Notes under the pieces: model-generated
Databases searched by the model: none
What the model was told of the DNA's origin: nothing
What the model saw: only the letters and a program-made list of their open reading frames with translations
NCBI GenBank assembly: GCA_017558175.1
Contig: JAFYWH010000106.1
Coordinates: 1 to 35,882, forward strand
DNA from: Bacteroidaceae bacterium
Lineage (GTDB): Bacteria; Bacteroidota; Bacteroidia; Bacteroidales; Bacteroidaceae
Length of the DNA: 35,882 bases
Direction of reading: 5' to 3'
Shown here: piece by piece, positions 1-8,840 of the stretch
Layout: the number at the start of each line of letters is the position of its first letter
How positions within the stretch are numbered: position 1 is the first letter of the stretch
Position numbers and translations under genes: made by a program

Positions 1-484
1 CATCCGTCGTTTCAACGATGGCGATACTATCACTGTTGAACCATGGCGTTCGGCTGGTTTCCCAGTTATCCGCGACTTGATGGTAGACCGTGGTGCTTAC
101 GATAAGATCATGCAAGCTGGTGGTTACGTATCAGTAAATACTGGTGGTATTCCTGATGCTAACGCAATTCCTATTCCAAAGCCAGTAGCTGACGAAGCTA
201 TGGACGCTGCTGCATGTATCGGTTGTGGTGCTTGTGCTGCTGCTTGTAAGAACGGTTCGGCTATGTTGTTCGTTTCTGCTAAGGTAAGCCAGTTGGCATT
301 GTTGCCACAAGGTAAGGTAGAAGCTGCTCGCCGTGCTAAGGCTATGTTGGCTAAGATGGATGAATTGGGCTTCGGTAACTGTACAAACACTCGCGCTTGC
401 GAAGCTGAGTGTCCGAAGTGTATCTCTATCAGCAACATTGCTCGCTTGAACCGCGAATTCATTGCTGCTAAGTTGGCTGACTAA
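1..484 (+). CDS. sdhB: Succinate dehydrogenase/fumarate reductase iron-sulfur subunit, 3' part
   Basis: The reading frame is open from base 2, so the gene starts before the window; about 160 C-terminal residues are present of roughly 250 usual for the family. The protein is the electron-transfer subunit of the membrane succinate:quinone oxidoreductase/fumarate reductase, linking the flavoprotein to the cytochrome b subunit. Two cysteine clusters are visible: [11 protein letters not shown], and further on [13 protein letters not shown]. They match the [4Fe-4S]/[3Fe-4S] ligand clusters of the C-terminal ferredoxin-like domain. The gene ends in TAA at 482-484, followed by a strong terminator, so it is the last gene of its operon (frdCAB/sdhCAB order is usual in Bacteroides). 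Whether it runs as dehydrogenase or fumarate reductase cannot be told from this subunit; in gut Bacteroidales the reductase direction dominates. Confidence 0.93.
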   Translation, partial: IRRFNDGDTITVEPWRSAGFPVIRDLMVDRGAYDKIMQAGGYVSVNTGGIPDANAIPIPKPVADEAMDAAACIGCGACAAACKNGSAMLFVSAKVSQLALLPQGKVEAARRAKAMLAKMDELGFGNCTNTRACEAECPKCISISNIARLNREFIAAKLAD

Positions 485-505
485 TCGATAGCTAATTGAT
501 ATGAG

Positions 506-542
506 AACGGGTGCAATCTTATAAGGTTGCACCCGTTTTTCG
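506..542 (+). terminator. Intrinsic terminator of the sdhB operon
   Basis: Perfect 11-bp stem AACGGGTGCAA (506-516) / TTGCACCCGTT (527-537) with a 10-nt loop and a T-rich tail, 21 bases after the sdhB stop codon. Confidence 0.9.
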
Positions 543-611
543 TTTAAGGAGCGTCATGTATTTAGCATATTGTCGAAGCAAATAAAATGCGATTGTCTTT
601 TTGTGCTTTTA

Positions 612-643
612 TTTGGATAATAGTGTAACATATTGTATCTTTG
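612..643 (+). promoter_or_regulatory. Bacteroidetes-type promoter with no downstream protein gene
   Basis: TTTG at 612-615, a 20-bp spacer and TATCTTTG at 636-643 match the Bacteroidetes sigma-ABfr consensus (TTTG-N19-21-TAnnTTTG) exactly. Initiation is expected near 647-649. No plus-strand coding region follows; the next gene, dprA, is on the other strand. The promoter therefore points at the candidate short RNA at 648-712. Confidence 0.7.
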
Positions 644-647
644 CACT

Positions 648-712
648 ATGTTTTTCATAGTATTAGATTTTTAAGGTTAACAGGATTGGAGCAAAGCGTT
701 GCTCCTTTTTTT
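648..712 (+). ncRNA. Candidate small RNA (~65 nt)
   Basis: A full consensus promoter lies immediately upstream and a Rho-independent terminator closes the unit: stem GGAGCAA (688-694) / TTGCTCC (699-705), 4-nt loop, then seven Ts (706-712). Near the 5' end a second hairpin CTATG-ttttt-CATAG (646-660) is visible, and the two hairpins are joined by an A/T-rich unpaired linker containing AAGGTTAAC. No start codon with a useful frame is present. Gut Bacteroides carry families of paralogous short sRNAs, and this layout would fit one, but I cannot assign a family from sequence alone. It could instead be a leader whose gene has been lost. Confidence 0.55.
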
Positions 713-714
713 AT

Positions 715-746
715 GCCATAAAAAAGGTGCGGATTCCGCACCTTTT
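715..746 (-). terminator. Intrinsic terminator of the M28-thioesterase-dprA operon
   Basis: On the minus strand, directly after the dprA stop codon, AAAAGGTGCGG / CCGCACCTTTT (736-746 and 722-732) forms an 11-bp stem with a 3-nt loop and runs into a T tract (721-716). Confidence 0.88.
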
Positions 747-747
747 A

Positions 748-1857
748 TTAGATAAGCCTATATACTCCGCCAGCTAAAGCTCTGACAACTCCTTTCATCT
801 CTAAATCGAAGAGTAGCGAACTGATGTATTGAATCGGGATATTGGTTTCTACGACTAGCGTATTGATTTGTACCCCATCAAGGTTTCGTTGCAAGGCTTC
901 TACTACCTTACTTTCTTCATCACTTAAATCAGGGAATAATTCCCGTTGTACGGCTTTAGGAGTAACTCCGGAATTCCATCCCATGGCCTCTACAAAGTCT
1001 TGGGCAGATAGAATCAATGATGCTCTGTTCTTCTTGATGAGCTCATTGCATCCTGCCGAGTAAATGTCCGAGGTTCTTCCTGGGAAGGCAAAACAATCGC
1101 GGTGATAGCTTTCCGATAGCTCGGCGGTTATTAATGCCCCTCCTTTGGCTGCTGATTCTACTATGATGGTTGCATCGCTCATGCCTGCTACAATTCGGTT
1201 GCGTTTCACGAAGTTCTGTCGGTCTGGATTCGTTTCACTCATGAATTCAGTTAGCAAGCCTCCGTTGTCCATCATGGCAATGGCTGTTTTTCGGTGCGCT
1301 GCCGGGTAGATACGGTCCAATCCATGTGCAAGTACACCGATGGTGGGGAAACCATGTTGTAGCGCCGCTCTATGGGCGTGAATGTCTATTCCGTAAGCTA
1401 ACCCGCTTATGATTTGGATATCGGGGCATAAGTCCTTTAAATCCCTCACAAAAGAGGCGCATAAGTCTTCTCCGTATGCAGTGGCATGGCGGGTACCTAC
1501 AATGCTTATGACACGTCGGGCATTTAATGATGCGTTCCCTCTGTAGAATAAGGCCAATGGAGCATCTTCGCACTCCTTGAGACGTGTAGGGTAGGAGGCG
1601 TCGTTTAGCGTGATGCATTGAATTTGGTTCTTTTCTGCAAATATCAACTCCTGTTCTGCTCGTCTGAACGCTTCCGGGCAGTCCAGGGCCTTAATGAGCT
1701 TGTCGGATACTTCCGGAATCAGTTCTTTAAGTTCCTTTCTGTTTTGAAAGATGGCTGATGCGCTTCCCAACGAACGTACGAGGTTGCAAGCACCAATTAG
1801 CCCTAACCCGGGAATTCGTGTTAGGGCTAATGTATATATGTGTTCGTCTTGCATCAT
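748..1857 (-). CDS. dprA: DNA-processing protein DprA
   Basis: 369 aa, normal length for DprA. DprA binds incoming single-stranded DNA in the cytoplasm and loads RecA during natural transformation. The Rossmann-like core is recognised by the motifs SIVGTRHATAYGEDLC, ISGLAYGIDIHAHRAAL, GVLAHGLDRIYPAAHR and FVKRNRIVAG, followed by a GGALITAE segment typical of the family. A helix-hairpin-helix-like stretch precedes the core (about residues 10-60) and a winged-helix region closes the protein (about 300-369). The start ATG overlaps the stop of the upstream thioesterase by 4 bp (ATGA type), so translation is probably coupled. No other competence gene is in the window; Bacteroidales carry dprA without being known as routinely competent, so its role here may be general ssDNA handling. 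Confidence 0.95.
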   Translation of the reverse strand: MMQDEHIYTLALTRIPGLGLIGACNLVRSLGSASAIFQNRKELKELIPEVSDKLIKALDCPEAFRRAEQELIFAEKNQIQCITLNDASYPTRLKECEDAPLALFYRGNASLNARRVISIVGTRHATAYGEDLCASFVRDLKDLCPDIQIISGLAYGIDIHAHRAALQHGFPTIGVLAHGLDRIYPAAHRKTAIAMMDNGGLLTEFMSETNPDRQNFVKRNRIVAGMSDATIIVESAAKGGALITAELSESYHRDCFAFPGRTSDIYSAGCNELIKKNRASLILSAQDFVEAMGWNSGVTPKAVQRELFPDLSDEESKVVEALQRNLDGVQINTLVVETNIPIQYISSLLFDLEMKGVVRALAGGVYRLI

Positions 1858-2261
1858 TGGTTCAGATAAGGCATGAATACTTGGTCGAATACTTGGCTGT
1901 CGCTCAATCGTCCGTTTACGATGCAGACCGTTTCTACCGTGGCTTTGATGACCACTTTCATATCCGAAGCGCGGAAGATGTCCTGATAGAAGACATACTT
2001 GATGCCCTCTTTCTTCAGATAGAGTTTGGAGATGAACTCATCGCCACTCCTTAGCGGAGTTTTAAAGGCCATGGTGAGGCGTGCGACTACCGGGTCTATA
2101 CCTTGCTCATGTAGCTTGGCAAAACTCATTCCTGTAGATGTAAGGAACTCGTGGCGCGTATGCTCCAGATAATGTTGGTAATTGGCATTGTTCACTATGC
2201 CTTGAAGGTCGCATTCGTAATCGCGTACTTTCAGTTTCAGCTCATAAATGTATTTTTCCAT
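1854..2261 (-). CDS. YbgC/FadM-like acyl-CoA thioesterase
   Basis: 135 aa, a single hotdog-fold (4HBT) domain. The N-terminal motif region reads VRDYECDLQGIVNNANYQ, matching the family pattern Y-x-x-D-x-D-x-x-G-x-V-x-N-x-x-Y; the Asp in CDLQG is the expected catalytic acid. Family members hydrolyse acyl-CoA or acyl-ACP thioesters in the cytoplasm; the acyl chain cannot be predicted. It sits 12 bases after the M28 peptidase stop and overlaps dprA by 4 bp, so all three genes are probably one transcript ended by the hairpin at 715-746. Function within the operon is not obvious; co-transcription of a thioesterase and dprA may only reflect compact gene order. Confidence 0.85.
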   Translation of the reverse strand: MEKYIYELKLKVRDYECDLQGIVNNANYQHYLEHTRHEFLTSTGMSFAKLHEQGIDPVVARLTMAFKTPLRSGDEFISKLYLKKEGIKYVFYQDIFRASDMKVVIKATVETVCIVNGRLSDSQVFDQVFMPYLNQ

Positions 2262-2273
2262 GTATTCAAGGTT

Positions 2274-3824
2274 TTATCTTCTGACAAATGGAGCAGGGAT
2301 GTTTTCTGGGTAACCAGGAAGGAAAGGAATACGTTCGCTATCCATAGCAGCATTGAGAGCCAACCACGCTACGATAACAGCGTCTGTTCTCAAGTCGCTC
2401 AACGAAAGACGTTCGTATGTATCCATTACGGTATGGTAAGTACGGTCGTATTCCAATTCGTCTTGGATAAACTGATATGCAGGCAAACCTAAACGAGTGA
2501 AGCTCATGTGGTCGGTACCGCTTGTTTTGCGAAGCGTCAATGTAGTGAAGCCCAATGATTCGATTGGCTTCTTCCATGCTTCGAAGAAAGGAACTGCCTG
2601 ATCGTTTTCTTCCAAGTAGATGCCACGGAAGCGACCTGAACCATTGTCCATATTGAGGTACAAGGCAAAGTTGTTGTAACCAGCCAATGGCTTACGCTTC
2701 TTGGTGTCATACAAATAGCTGTCGGCATAACCCTTTGAGCCATACAAGCCTTGTTCTTCGCCACCCCAGAGTGCGATGCGGATGGTACGCTTTGGTTGGA
2801 TACCCAAAGCCTTGATGATACGCATAGCTTCCATCATAACGATACAGCCCGATGCGTTGTCGGCAGCACCAGTGCTACCATGCCAAGAGTCGAGGTGACC
2901 ACCGAGGAGGATGATTTCGTTCTTCAATTTAGGGTCTGTACCCGGAATTTCAGCAATTACGTTGTTGATGCGTTGGTTGTCGGTAAAGACATTCTTGATG
3001 TTCAATTCCATCGATACTTTTTCGCCCTTGGCAAGCATACGAGCCATGCGTCCATGGTTTTCGATGGTAAGGATGATTTCTGGAGTAGGTTCCGGTTCGC
3101 CCACCTTATATTGTACACCGCGTGAGTGAGGCACATTGAATGTACCGCTACCGCTTACGATAGCCAATACATTTTCTTCTTTCAAGAAGTTGCTGATAGC
3201 TGCCTGGAGTTCGCGGCTACTTTGCCAATTACCCATCGGGAAACGACGACGGCTACTGCTTGTTGCACGCGGATCTTTTTCCATTTCTGCCAATTCTTCC
3301 TCGCTGATGCGTGTTGCAAGCGGAGTAAACTTCATTTCGTAAGTCTGAGTAGCCGGCATGACAACGATCTTTCCGTTCAATTTGCCTCTGTACTTCTCAA
3401 TATCCGCTTTGCTTTGGATGTCTACCAAAACACATTCGCCACTTACAAGACCATCTGTACTGCCCGACCAAGCTTTCGGATTGGCTGCAAAGCTGCAATA
3501 ATAAGGTTCTGTCATGGCAACGTAGTTCATTTGGTTGTCCCATCCGCCTTTGGTAAATTCAGATGCAAACTCCACTCTTGGATTGGTCAATCCGAGCTCA
3601 GCCAATTTGTCTACTACCATTTGTTCTGATCTAAGCTTCAATTGTGATGCTGCCAAGCGAGGACCCAAATCGTCTGTCATGAATTGTGCGATTTCTTCCA
3701 CCTTGGAATTGGCGAATCCTTCATTCTTCACTCTATATGCAATGTCGTTTGGCAAGCAAGTCTGTGCAAACGACGCTGCATTGGCCATTAATAAGGCCAT
3801 CAGTAAAAAGATATTTTTTTTCAT
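2274..3824 (-). CDS. Secreted M28-family zinc metallopeptidase with PA-domain insert
   Basis: 516 aa with a clear signal peptide (MKKNIFLLMALLMANAASFA|Q). The C-terminal half carries the co-catalytic zinc site of M28 peptidases: His310 (LGGHLDSW), Asp322 (AADNASG), Glu356/Glu357 (GGEEQG), Asp393 (NMDNG) and His464 (YHTVMD). Residues about 110-250 fit a protease-associated domain. The closest familiar architecture is carboxypeptidase Q-like aminopeptidase/dipeptidase, so it probably trims peptides in the periplasm or outside the cell. It is the first gene of the M28-thioesterase-dprA unit and is separated from the susCD operon behind it by a terminator at 3903-3944. I see no strong promoter consensus upstream; a weak TAAATTCG lies 30-40 bases before the start on the minus strand. 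Confidence 0.92.
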   Translation of the reverse strand: MKKNIFLLMALLMANAASFAQTCLPNDIAYRVKNEGFANSKVEEIAQFMTDDLGPRLAASQLKLRSEQMVVDKLAELGLTNPRVEFASEFTKGGWDNQMNYVAMTEPYYCSFAANPKAWSGSTDGLVSGECVLVDIQSKADIEKYRGKLNGKIVVMPATQTYEMKFTPLATRISEEELAEMEKDPRATSSSRRRFPMGNWQSSRELQAAISNFLKEENVLAIVSGSGTFNVPHSRGVQYKVGEPEPTPEIILTIENHGRMARMLAKGEKVSMELNIKNVFTDNQRINNVIAEIPGTDPKLKNEIILLGGHLDSWHGSTGAADNASGCIVMMEAMRIIKALGIQPKRTIRIALWGGEEQGLYGSKGYADSYLYDTKKRKPLAGYNNFALYLNMDNGSGRFRGIYLEENDQAVPFFEAWKKPIESLGFTTLTLRKTSGTDHMSFTRLGLPAYQFIQDELEYDRTYHTVMDTYERLSLSDLRTDAVIVAWLALNAAMDSERIPFLPGYPENIPAPFVRR

Positions 3825-3902
3825 TTTCTTTTGATTTTTAATTATAGTGCTGCGAATTTAGTCTTTTTTGTAATAACTCGCATTCTTTTTGTTGGGAAAT
3901 CA

Positions 3903-3944
3903 TAAAAAAGATGGTGGCTACGCTCATCACTGAGAATAGCCACC
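3903..3944 (-). terminator. Intrinsic terminator of the susCD operon
   Basis: Hairpin GGTGGCTA (3913-3920) / TAGCCACC (3937-3944) with an inner CTCA/TGAG pair. Read on the minus strand it is followed by a T-rich stretch (3909-3903). It lies about 50 bases past the susD stop and isolates the outer-membrane pair from the M28 gene. Confidence 0.85.
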
Positions 3945-3994
3945 CGGGAAATTATACTTTAAGAGAGAATGTTCACTCTTAGATAATTTTCAAA

Positions 3995-5566
3995 TTAGTG
4001 GTTGTCTGCTACGTCCCACCAAACGCGCTTCCAAAGACCATCTTCACCACCTAACCATTGTTGGATAGCAGCATTAGTGTTGTCTTCGTTAGATTCCTTT
4101 TCTGAAGGGTCGTAAGTCAAACGATATGGATATGCAATGTTACCTTCCAAAATCTGGTGTTCAGTCATTGGCATTTCAGGAACATTGTAACGACGCCAGT
4201 CTGACCAGCTTTCAATTGCGTTTGTCATGAAGCCTGCCAAGAAGCGTTGCATTACAATTTGCTTCAAAGCTGTTTGCTTGTCGCTTGACAATGCAATCTT
4301 TTCAGAAGCCAAGTAATCTTCTACGGCAGTTTCGCCACCAAGTTTAGTTACTGCAGTGTGGTAAGTAGCTTGGAAATCCATTGATGCCTTGATACCAGCC
4401 TTGTACAAAGTTTCAGCATCAGCGTCAATCCAACCCAATACTGCAGCTTCTGCTTCAACGAGCAAAGTACGTGCAGTAGTAATCAAACCATATGTAGCAC
4501 CTGCGTCACAATATGTAGCGTTGATACTTGCACAACCTACAGCAGCACTAACTACTTCGTCATTAGATGCCAAACCGAAAGGTACACCCTTATATGCGTT
4601 GATATCTGATGGATCACCTTCTGCCTTACCCTTGTAACCATCCAATGTAAAGTATGAGAACATACGTGGGTCATTGTGTTCCTTCAATGCATCAACGATA
4701 AACTTATTAGGAACAAAGTTTTCGTTTCTTGAGCTATAGCTCATGTTACCTACGTAGTACATCCAAGCTGAATAGTCAGCATTTGAAGCATCAAACTTAT
4801 AGTGGAAACCATCTGCAACTTCAGTCATACCACCGTCAGCATAAGCCTTAGCGAAACGAGCCTTACCATTTACTGGGTCTACATCGGCCATCTTGATAGC
4901 CATCATCATACGGAGTGAAGCATTGAACTTCTTCCACTTGCTGATATCACCGTTGTAAAGGATTTCAGCAGCACTCAACTTACCGTTTGTATTGAACTGG
5001 CCGTATGCTTCTACCAAGTCTGCATCCAATGCAGCATAGATATCTTCCTGAGAATCGTACTTCGGCGACCAGATATCATCACTTTCACCCTTGAATGCTT
5101 CGCTGTATGGCAATGGACCGAGAATGTCAGTCAAAGTCATGAAGTAGAATGCACGCAATGTCTTTGCAACAGCAATCTGGTTAGCGTTATCACCGAATGT
5201 TGTAACGGAAATCAAATTCTTTGTTTCTTCGTTAGTGTTGCGTTCGATGATTGTATTCAAGTTCTTGATATAATAGTAATAGTAGCTTGCTGTACCGAAT
5301 GAAACTGTATTAGTCAAACCACCATACTGGTTGTTCTTTGATTCAGCAATATAACCGGTTCTCAATTGAGTCCATGGGTCATAACCAGAACTGTTCATTG
5401 TGAAACCGCGAACCCACTGTGCTGAATATGTATAGAGCATATCGGTGTATGCTTCACCCGGCTTGTTCGGATTGATATTGATGTCACCGAAATCGCCCAT
5501 GTCACAGCTTGACATACTTGCTGTGAGTGCCATAGCGGCTACTGCTAATGATTTGATATATTTCAT
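3995..5566 (-). CDS. SusD/RagB-like nutrient-binding outer-membrane lipoprotein
   Basis: 523 aa. The signal peptide ends in a lipobox with Cys21 (SMSSC), and the mature N-terminus DFGDININPNKPGEAY is typical of the SusD-like group annotated as SusD_2. SusD proteins sit on the cell surface as a hinged lid over the TonB-dependent SusC channel and capture oligomeric substrate. The body is alpha-helical with TPR-like segments, and the final part contains an AIESWSDWRRYN motif common near the C-terminus of the family. It starts 25 bases after the susC stop codon and has an unusually good Shine-Dalgarno for this phylum (AAGGAG, minus strand of 5576-5581). The substrate is unknown: no glycosidase, sulfatase or regulator accompanies the pair, and SusD_2 types are not limited to glycans. 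Confidence 0.93.
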   Translation of the reverse strand: MKYIKSLAVAAMALTASMSSCDMGDFGDININPNKPGEAYTDMLYTYSAQWVRGFTMNSSGYDPWTQLRTGYIAESKNNQYGGLTNTVSFGTASYYYYYIKNLNTIIERNTNEETKNLISVTTFGDNANQIAVAKTLRAFYFMTLTDILGPLPYSEAFKGESDDIWSPKYDSQEDIYAALDADLVEAYGQFNTNGKLSAAEILYNGDISKWKKFNASLRMMMAIKMADVDPVNGKARFAKAYADGGMTEVADGFHYKFDASNADYSAWMYYVGNMSYSSRNENFVPNKFIVDALKEHNDPRMFSYFTLDGYKGKAEGDPSDINAYKGVPFGLASNDEVVSAAVGCASINATYCDAGATYGLITTARTLLVEAEAAVLGWIDADAETLYKAGIKASMDFQATYHTAVTKLGGETAVEDYLASEKIALSSDKQTALKQIVMQRFLAGFMTNAIESWSDWRRYNVPEMPMTEHQILEGNIAYPYRLTYDPSEKESNEDNTNAAIQQWLGGEDGLWKRVWWDVADNH

Positions 5567-5591
5567 ATTACTTTTCTCCTTAAATTAATGA

Positions 5592-8500
5592 TTAGAAACC
5601 TAACTTAACTGTCAAACCGAATGAGCGAGTAGAACCTGCCTGACCACCTTCAATCCAGTTTGTACCTGATTCTGATGGGTCAACATTCGGACATGCAGAG
5701 TAAATCAACCATGGGTTGTTAGCCACGAATGAGATGCTTGCGTTGCTCAAACCGATGTTTGCCTTCTTCAACAATGCCTTAGAGAAATCGTATGTCAATG
5801 CCAATTCACGCATCTTTACATATGTACGGTCGTAAATCCATTCATCCAAGTCGTATTGAGCCAAGTTGTGATAGTATTGGTAAGAGTTTACGTAAGCAGT
5901 TACAGGATTACCTTGTTCATCCACACCGTCGATACGTACACCACCGCCCTTAGCAACCGGTTCACGTACATTGATACCCTTGTCGTTCAATTCAGCAGTT
6001 CTTGCCGAAAGACCTGAACCTGCAGCCCACATGTTTGTCCATGATACAAGCTGACCACCGACAGAGAAGTCGAAGCTTGCAGCCAAACGGAAGTTCTTGT
6101 AACGCAAGTTTGTAGAGAAACCACCAGTGAAGTCTGGTTGGAAGTTACCAGCGTCCTTTTCTACATTGTATTCGAAAGTTGGTGCGTAACCGCCACCCCA
6201 TACAGTTGATGTAGATGGAGCCAAGATAACCTTACCTTCTTCGTTACGAGCCATACGAGCCATAGTCTTGATTTGACCCAAAGGCTTGCCTTCTTCTGCC
6301 CACAAATACCAACGATAGTAGAATGAGCTCCATGTCATTTGGTATGATGTCATTTCTGGGTTCAAGCGAACCAATTCGTTTTCGTTCTTAGAGATGTTAG
6401 CATCGATATCCCATTGGAAATCCTTTGTTCTGATCGGTGAACCACCCAAACTGATTTCAACACCTTGGTTACGAACCAAACCAGAGTTCAACTGACGTGA
6501 GCTATAACCAGACTGAGGAGATACGTTCATGTTCAAAATCTGGTTCTTAGTGTCGCGACGGTAGAAGTTGATGTCACCCCAGAAACGGTTGTCGAACAAA
6601 CGGAATTCTGTACCGAATTCGTAAGAAGTCGAGATAGTCGGCTTGATGTTCGGGTTCAACTGAGTAGCAGAAGGATACAACGAAGTCATGTTGTTGTACT
6701 TATAGTTGTAGTTGCTGCTGTTAGTGTAGTTGTAAGCCATTTCTGTATTGTAAGCACTCATAGTAGAACCTACCTGTGCAAACGAACCACGAAGCTTCCA
6801 ATAGTTCAACCATTCTACATCCTTAAGCAATTGGTTCAACATGAGTGAGCCAGAAAGACCACCATAGAGGAAGCTGTTGTTAGCTACCGGAAGACGAGAA
6901 TCCCAGTCCTTACGCAAAGAACCATCCAAGAAGTAAGTATCGTCGAAACCTACAGTTGCTGTACCAAAGATACTGCGAGTCTTATAGTGTGTTTCTTCGT
7001 TTACTACAGAAGGAGCACCTGTTGAACCTGCAATGTTGAAGTAACCATCGATAATCAAACCATTGTTAGTTTCACCATAGATTTCCTTGTAGTCATAGTT
7101 ACGTTGTTCGATAAATGCAGCTGCATCTACAGACAAACGGTCGTTCAAGAAACGGTCGCTCCATGTCAAGCTACCTTGAGTTGTCAAGTCACTTACATGA
7201 CCTTGTTCCAAATAATAATAAGAGTTGAAGTTGATAGAACCTGCGTTGTTCTTCTGTTCTGTATCGTGTTGACGCATGTTACCGATTACACGTACACCAG
7301 CCTTTATGTTGTATGGCAAGTTGAATGTAACGTCACCTGTAAATACGTTCCAACGATATGTGTAGTACAAGTTACTCTTGTCGAGGATTGCATACGGGTT
7401 GTCGTGATAGTTAGCCTTGAAGTTTGTTGGGCTCTTCACGTTCCAAGTACGCCATGTACCATCAGGACGTTGATAATCCTTATAGTCTGTCAAATCTACC
7501 TGAGTTTGACCCCATTGCAAATATTCGTGGTATACGTTTCTTGAACCACCATAACCTTCTTGAGCGGCATTGTGGTTACGACGATAAGTGTACTTATAGT
7601 CCAAAGATACGTTCATCCAGTCTGTTGGCTTGTAAGAAGTCTTAACTGCCAAGTAACGACGAACGGCGTCAGAGTTCTGCTGGATACCATCACGCTGGCT
7701 GTTTGTGAATGAAACGCGTGAGCTGTAATCCTTACCTGCCTTAGAGAAAGATACGTTTGTTGTGTTAGATACACCTGTCTGGAACAAGTCTGCCATATCC
7801 AATCCATGTACCCATGGCTTAGCCTTGCCATATTGTGGGCTTGTTGAATCGTAGTAAAGAGGTGTAGCTACCATTACGTTCTTGTCGTAACGTGCACCCC
7901 AGCTTTCATCTGAAGCGAAGTCCATGTAGTAAGTACCGTCAGAATTCTTCATACCACCCAATGTGCCATACAAGAATTCAGGGCTCATAGTATCTTCATT
8001 CGGATACTTTTCAGCGTAAGCTTGGCCATAGTAACCATAGCTACCACCACCATATTGCTTCTGCATGTCGAAGTGGTTGTAGTACTTTTCCCATGACAAA
8101 GTGTGGCTTACTTCGAAGTAGCCCTTAGACTTGTCTTTAGGAGCGCTCTTAGTAGTAATGATAACGGCACCATTACCACCTTGTGAACCGTAAAGTGCAG
8201 TAGCAGCAGCACCCTTCAATACGTTGATAGATTCAACGTCGTCCATGTTCACAGCGTTCTTGTTTGTGATAGAACCGTCAACTACGTAGATAGGTTCGCT
8301 ACCAGAACGGCTTGTAAAGTCTGTAGAACCACGGAGAACGATAGTACCAGCATCGAAAGTAGCACCAGAAGCACCATAGAAACGAGCACCGGCAATCTTA
8401 CCTGCCATTGCGTTACCCAAGTCTGTCTGACGAGCTGCAGTCAACTTTTCGCCTTCTACCTTCTGAGCAGAATAACCGATTGACTTTTCCTTACGTGTCA

Positions 8501-8840
8501 AACCTTGAGCAGTAACGACTACTTCATCCAAAGTTTCGGTTGCAGACTTCAAAACGATCTGCATTACCACGCCTTTTTGAATAGCAACTACTTCAGTCTT
8601 CAAACCTACGTAAGAAACCATCAAATTCTTAGCTGAAGATGGTACATTTTCAAGACTGAACAAACCGTCCATGTCTGTTACTGCACCTTGAGTTGTTCCT
8701 TGTACAACAACTGCTGCACCGATTACCGGAAGTCCATCTTCTGCTGATGTCACAACACCCTTTACTGTTGAGTTTTGTGCAGATGCAATACCGATCATCA
8801 TGAAGAGTGCGGTAAGCATCACAAAGATTCTTTTTTCCAT
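5592..8840 (-). CDS. SusC/RagA-family TonB-linked outer-membrane transporter
   Basis: 1082 aa from the preferred ATG at 8840 (MEKRIFVMLTALF); a longer in-frame start at 8879 would add 13 residues before the signal peptide and is unlikely. Order of parts: signal peptide to Ala21, carboxypeptidase-regulatory-like Ig domain about 25-98, TonB-box region LDEVVVTAQG at 104-113, plug about 120-235, then the beta-barrel ending in aromatic Phe (VKLGF). There is no N-terminal STN domain, so it is not the anti-sigma-linked type. With the SusD-like lipoprotein it forms the bipartite importer using proton-motive force relayed by TonB-ExbBD. Codon use is strongly biased to a small set of codons, suggesting high expression. 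No ECF sigma/anti-sigma pair, hybrid two-component system or surface binding protein is adjacent. Confidence 0.95.
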   Translation of the reverse strand: MEKRIFVMLTALFMMIGIASAQNSTVKGVVTSAEDGLPVIGAAVVVQGTTQGAVTDMDGLFSLENVPSSAKNLMVSYVGLKTEVVAIQKGVVMQIVLKSATETLDEVVVTAQGLTRKEKSIGYSAQKVEGEKLTAARQTDLGNAMAGKIAGARFYGASGATFDAGTIVLRGSTDFTSRSGSEPIYVVDGSITNKNAVNMDDVESINVLKGAAATALYGSQGGNGAVIITTKSAPKDKSKGYFEVSHTLSWEKYYNHFDMQKQYGGGSYGYYGQAYAEKYPNEDTMSPEFLYGTLGGMKNSDGTYYMDFASDESWGARYDKNVMVATPLYYDSTSPQYGKAKPWVHGLDMADLFQTGVSNTTNVSFSKAGKDYSSRVSFTNSQRDGIQQNSDAVRRYLAVKTSYKPTDWMNVSLDYKYTYRRNHNAAQEGYGGSRNVYHEYLQWGQTQVDLTDYKDYQRPDGTWRTWNVKSPTNFKANYHDNPYAILDKSNLYYTYRWNVFTGDVTFNLPYNIKAGVRVIGNMRQHDTEQKNNAGSINFNSYYYLEQGHVSDLTTQGSLTWSDRFLNDRLSVDAAAFIEQRNYDYKEIYGETNNGLIIDGYFNIAGSTGAPSVVNEETHYKTRSIFGTATVGFDDTYFLDGSLRKDWDSRLPVANNSFLYGGLSGSLMLNQLLKDVEWLNYWKLRGSFAQVGSTMSAYNTEMAYNYTNSSNYNYKYNNMTSLYPSATQLNPNIKPTISTSYEFGTEFRLFDNRFWGDINFYRRDTKNQILNMNVSPQSGYSSRQLNSGLVRNQGVEISLGGSPIRTKDFQWDIDANISKNENELVRLNPEMTSYQMTWSSFYYRWYLWAEEGKPLGQIKTMARMARNEEGKVILAPSTSTVWGGGYAPTFEYNVEKDAGNFQPDFTGGFSTNLRYKNFRLAASFDFSVGGQLVSWTNMWAAGSGLSARTAELNDKGINVREPVAKGGGVRIDGVDEQGNPVTAYVNSYQYYHNLAQYDLDEWIYDRTYVKMRELALTYDFSKALLKKANIGLSNASISFVANNPWLIYSACPNVDPSESGTNWIEGGQAGSTRSFGLTVKLGF

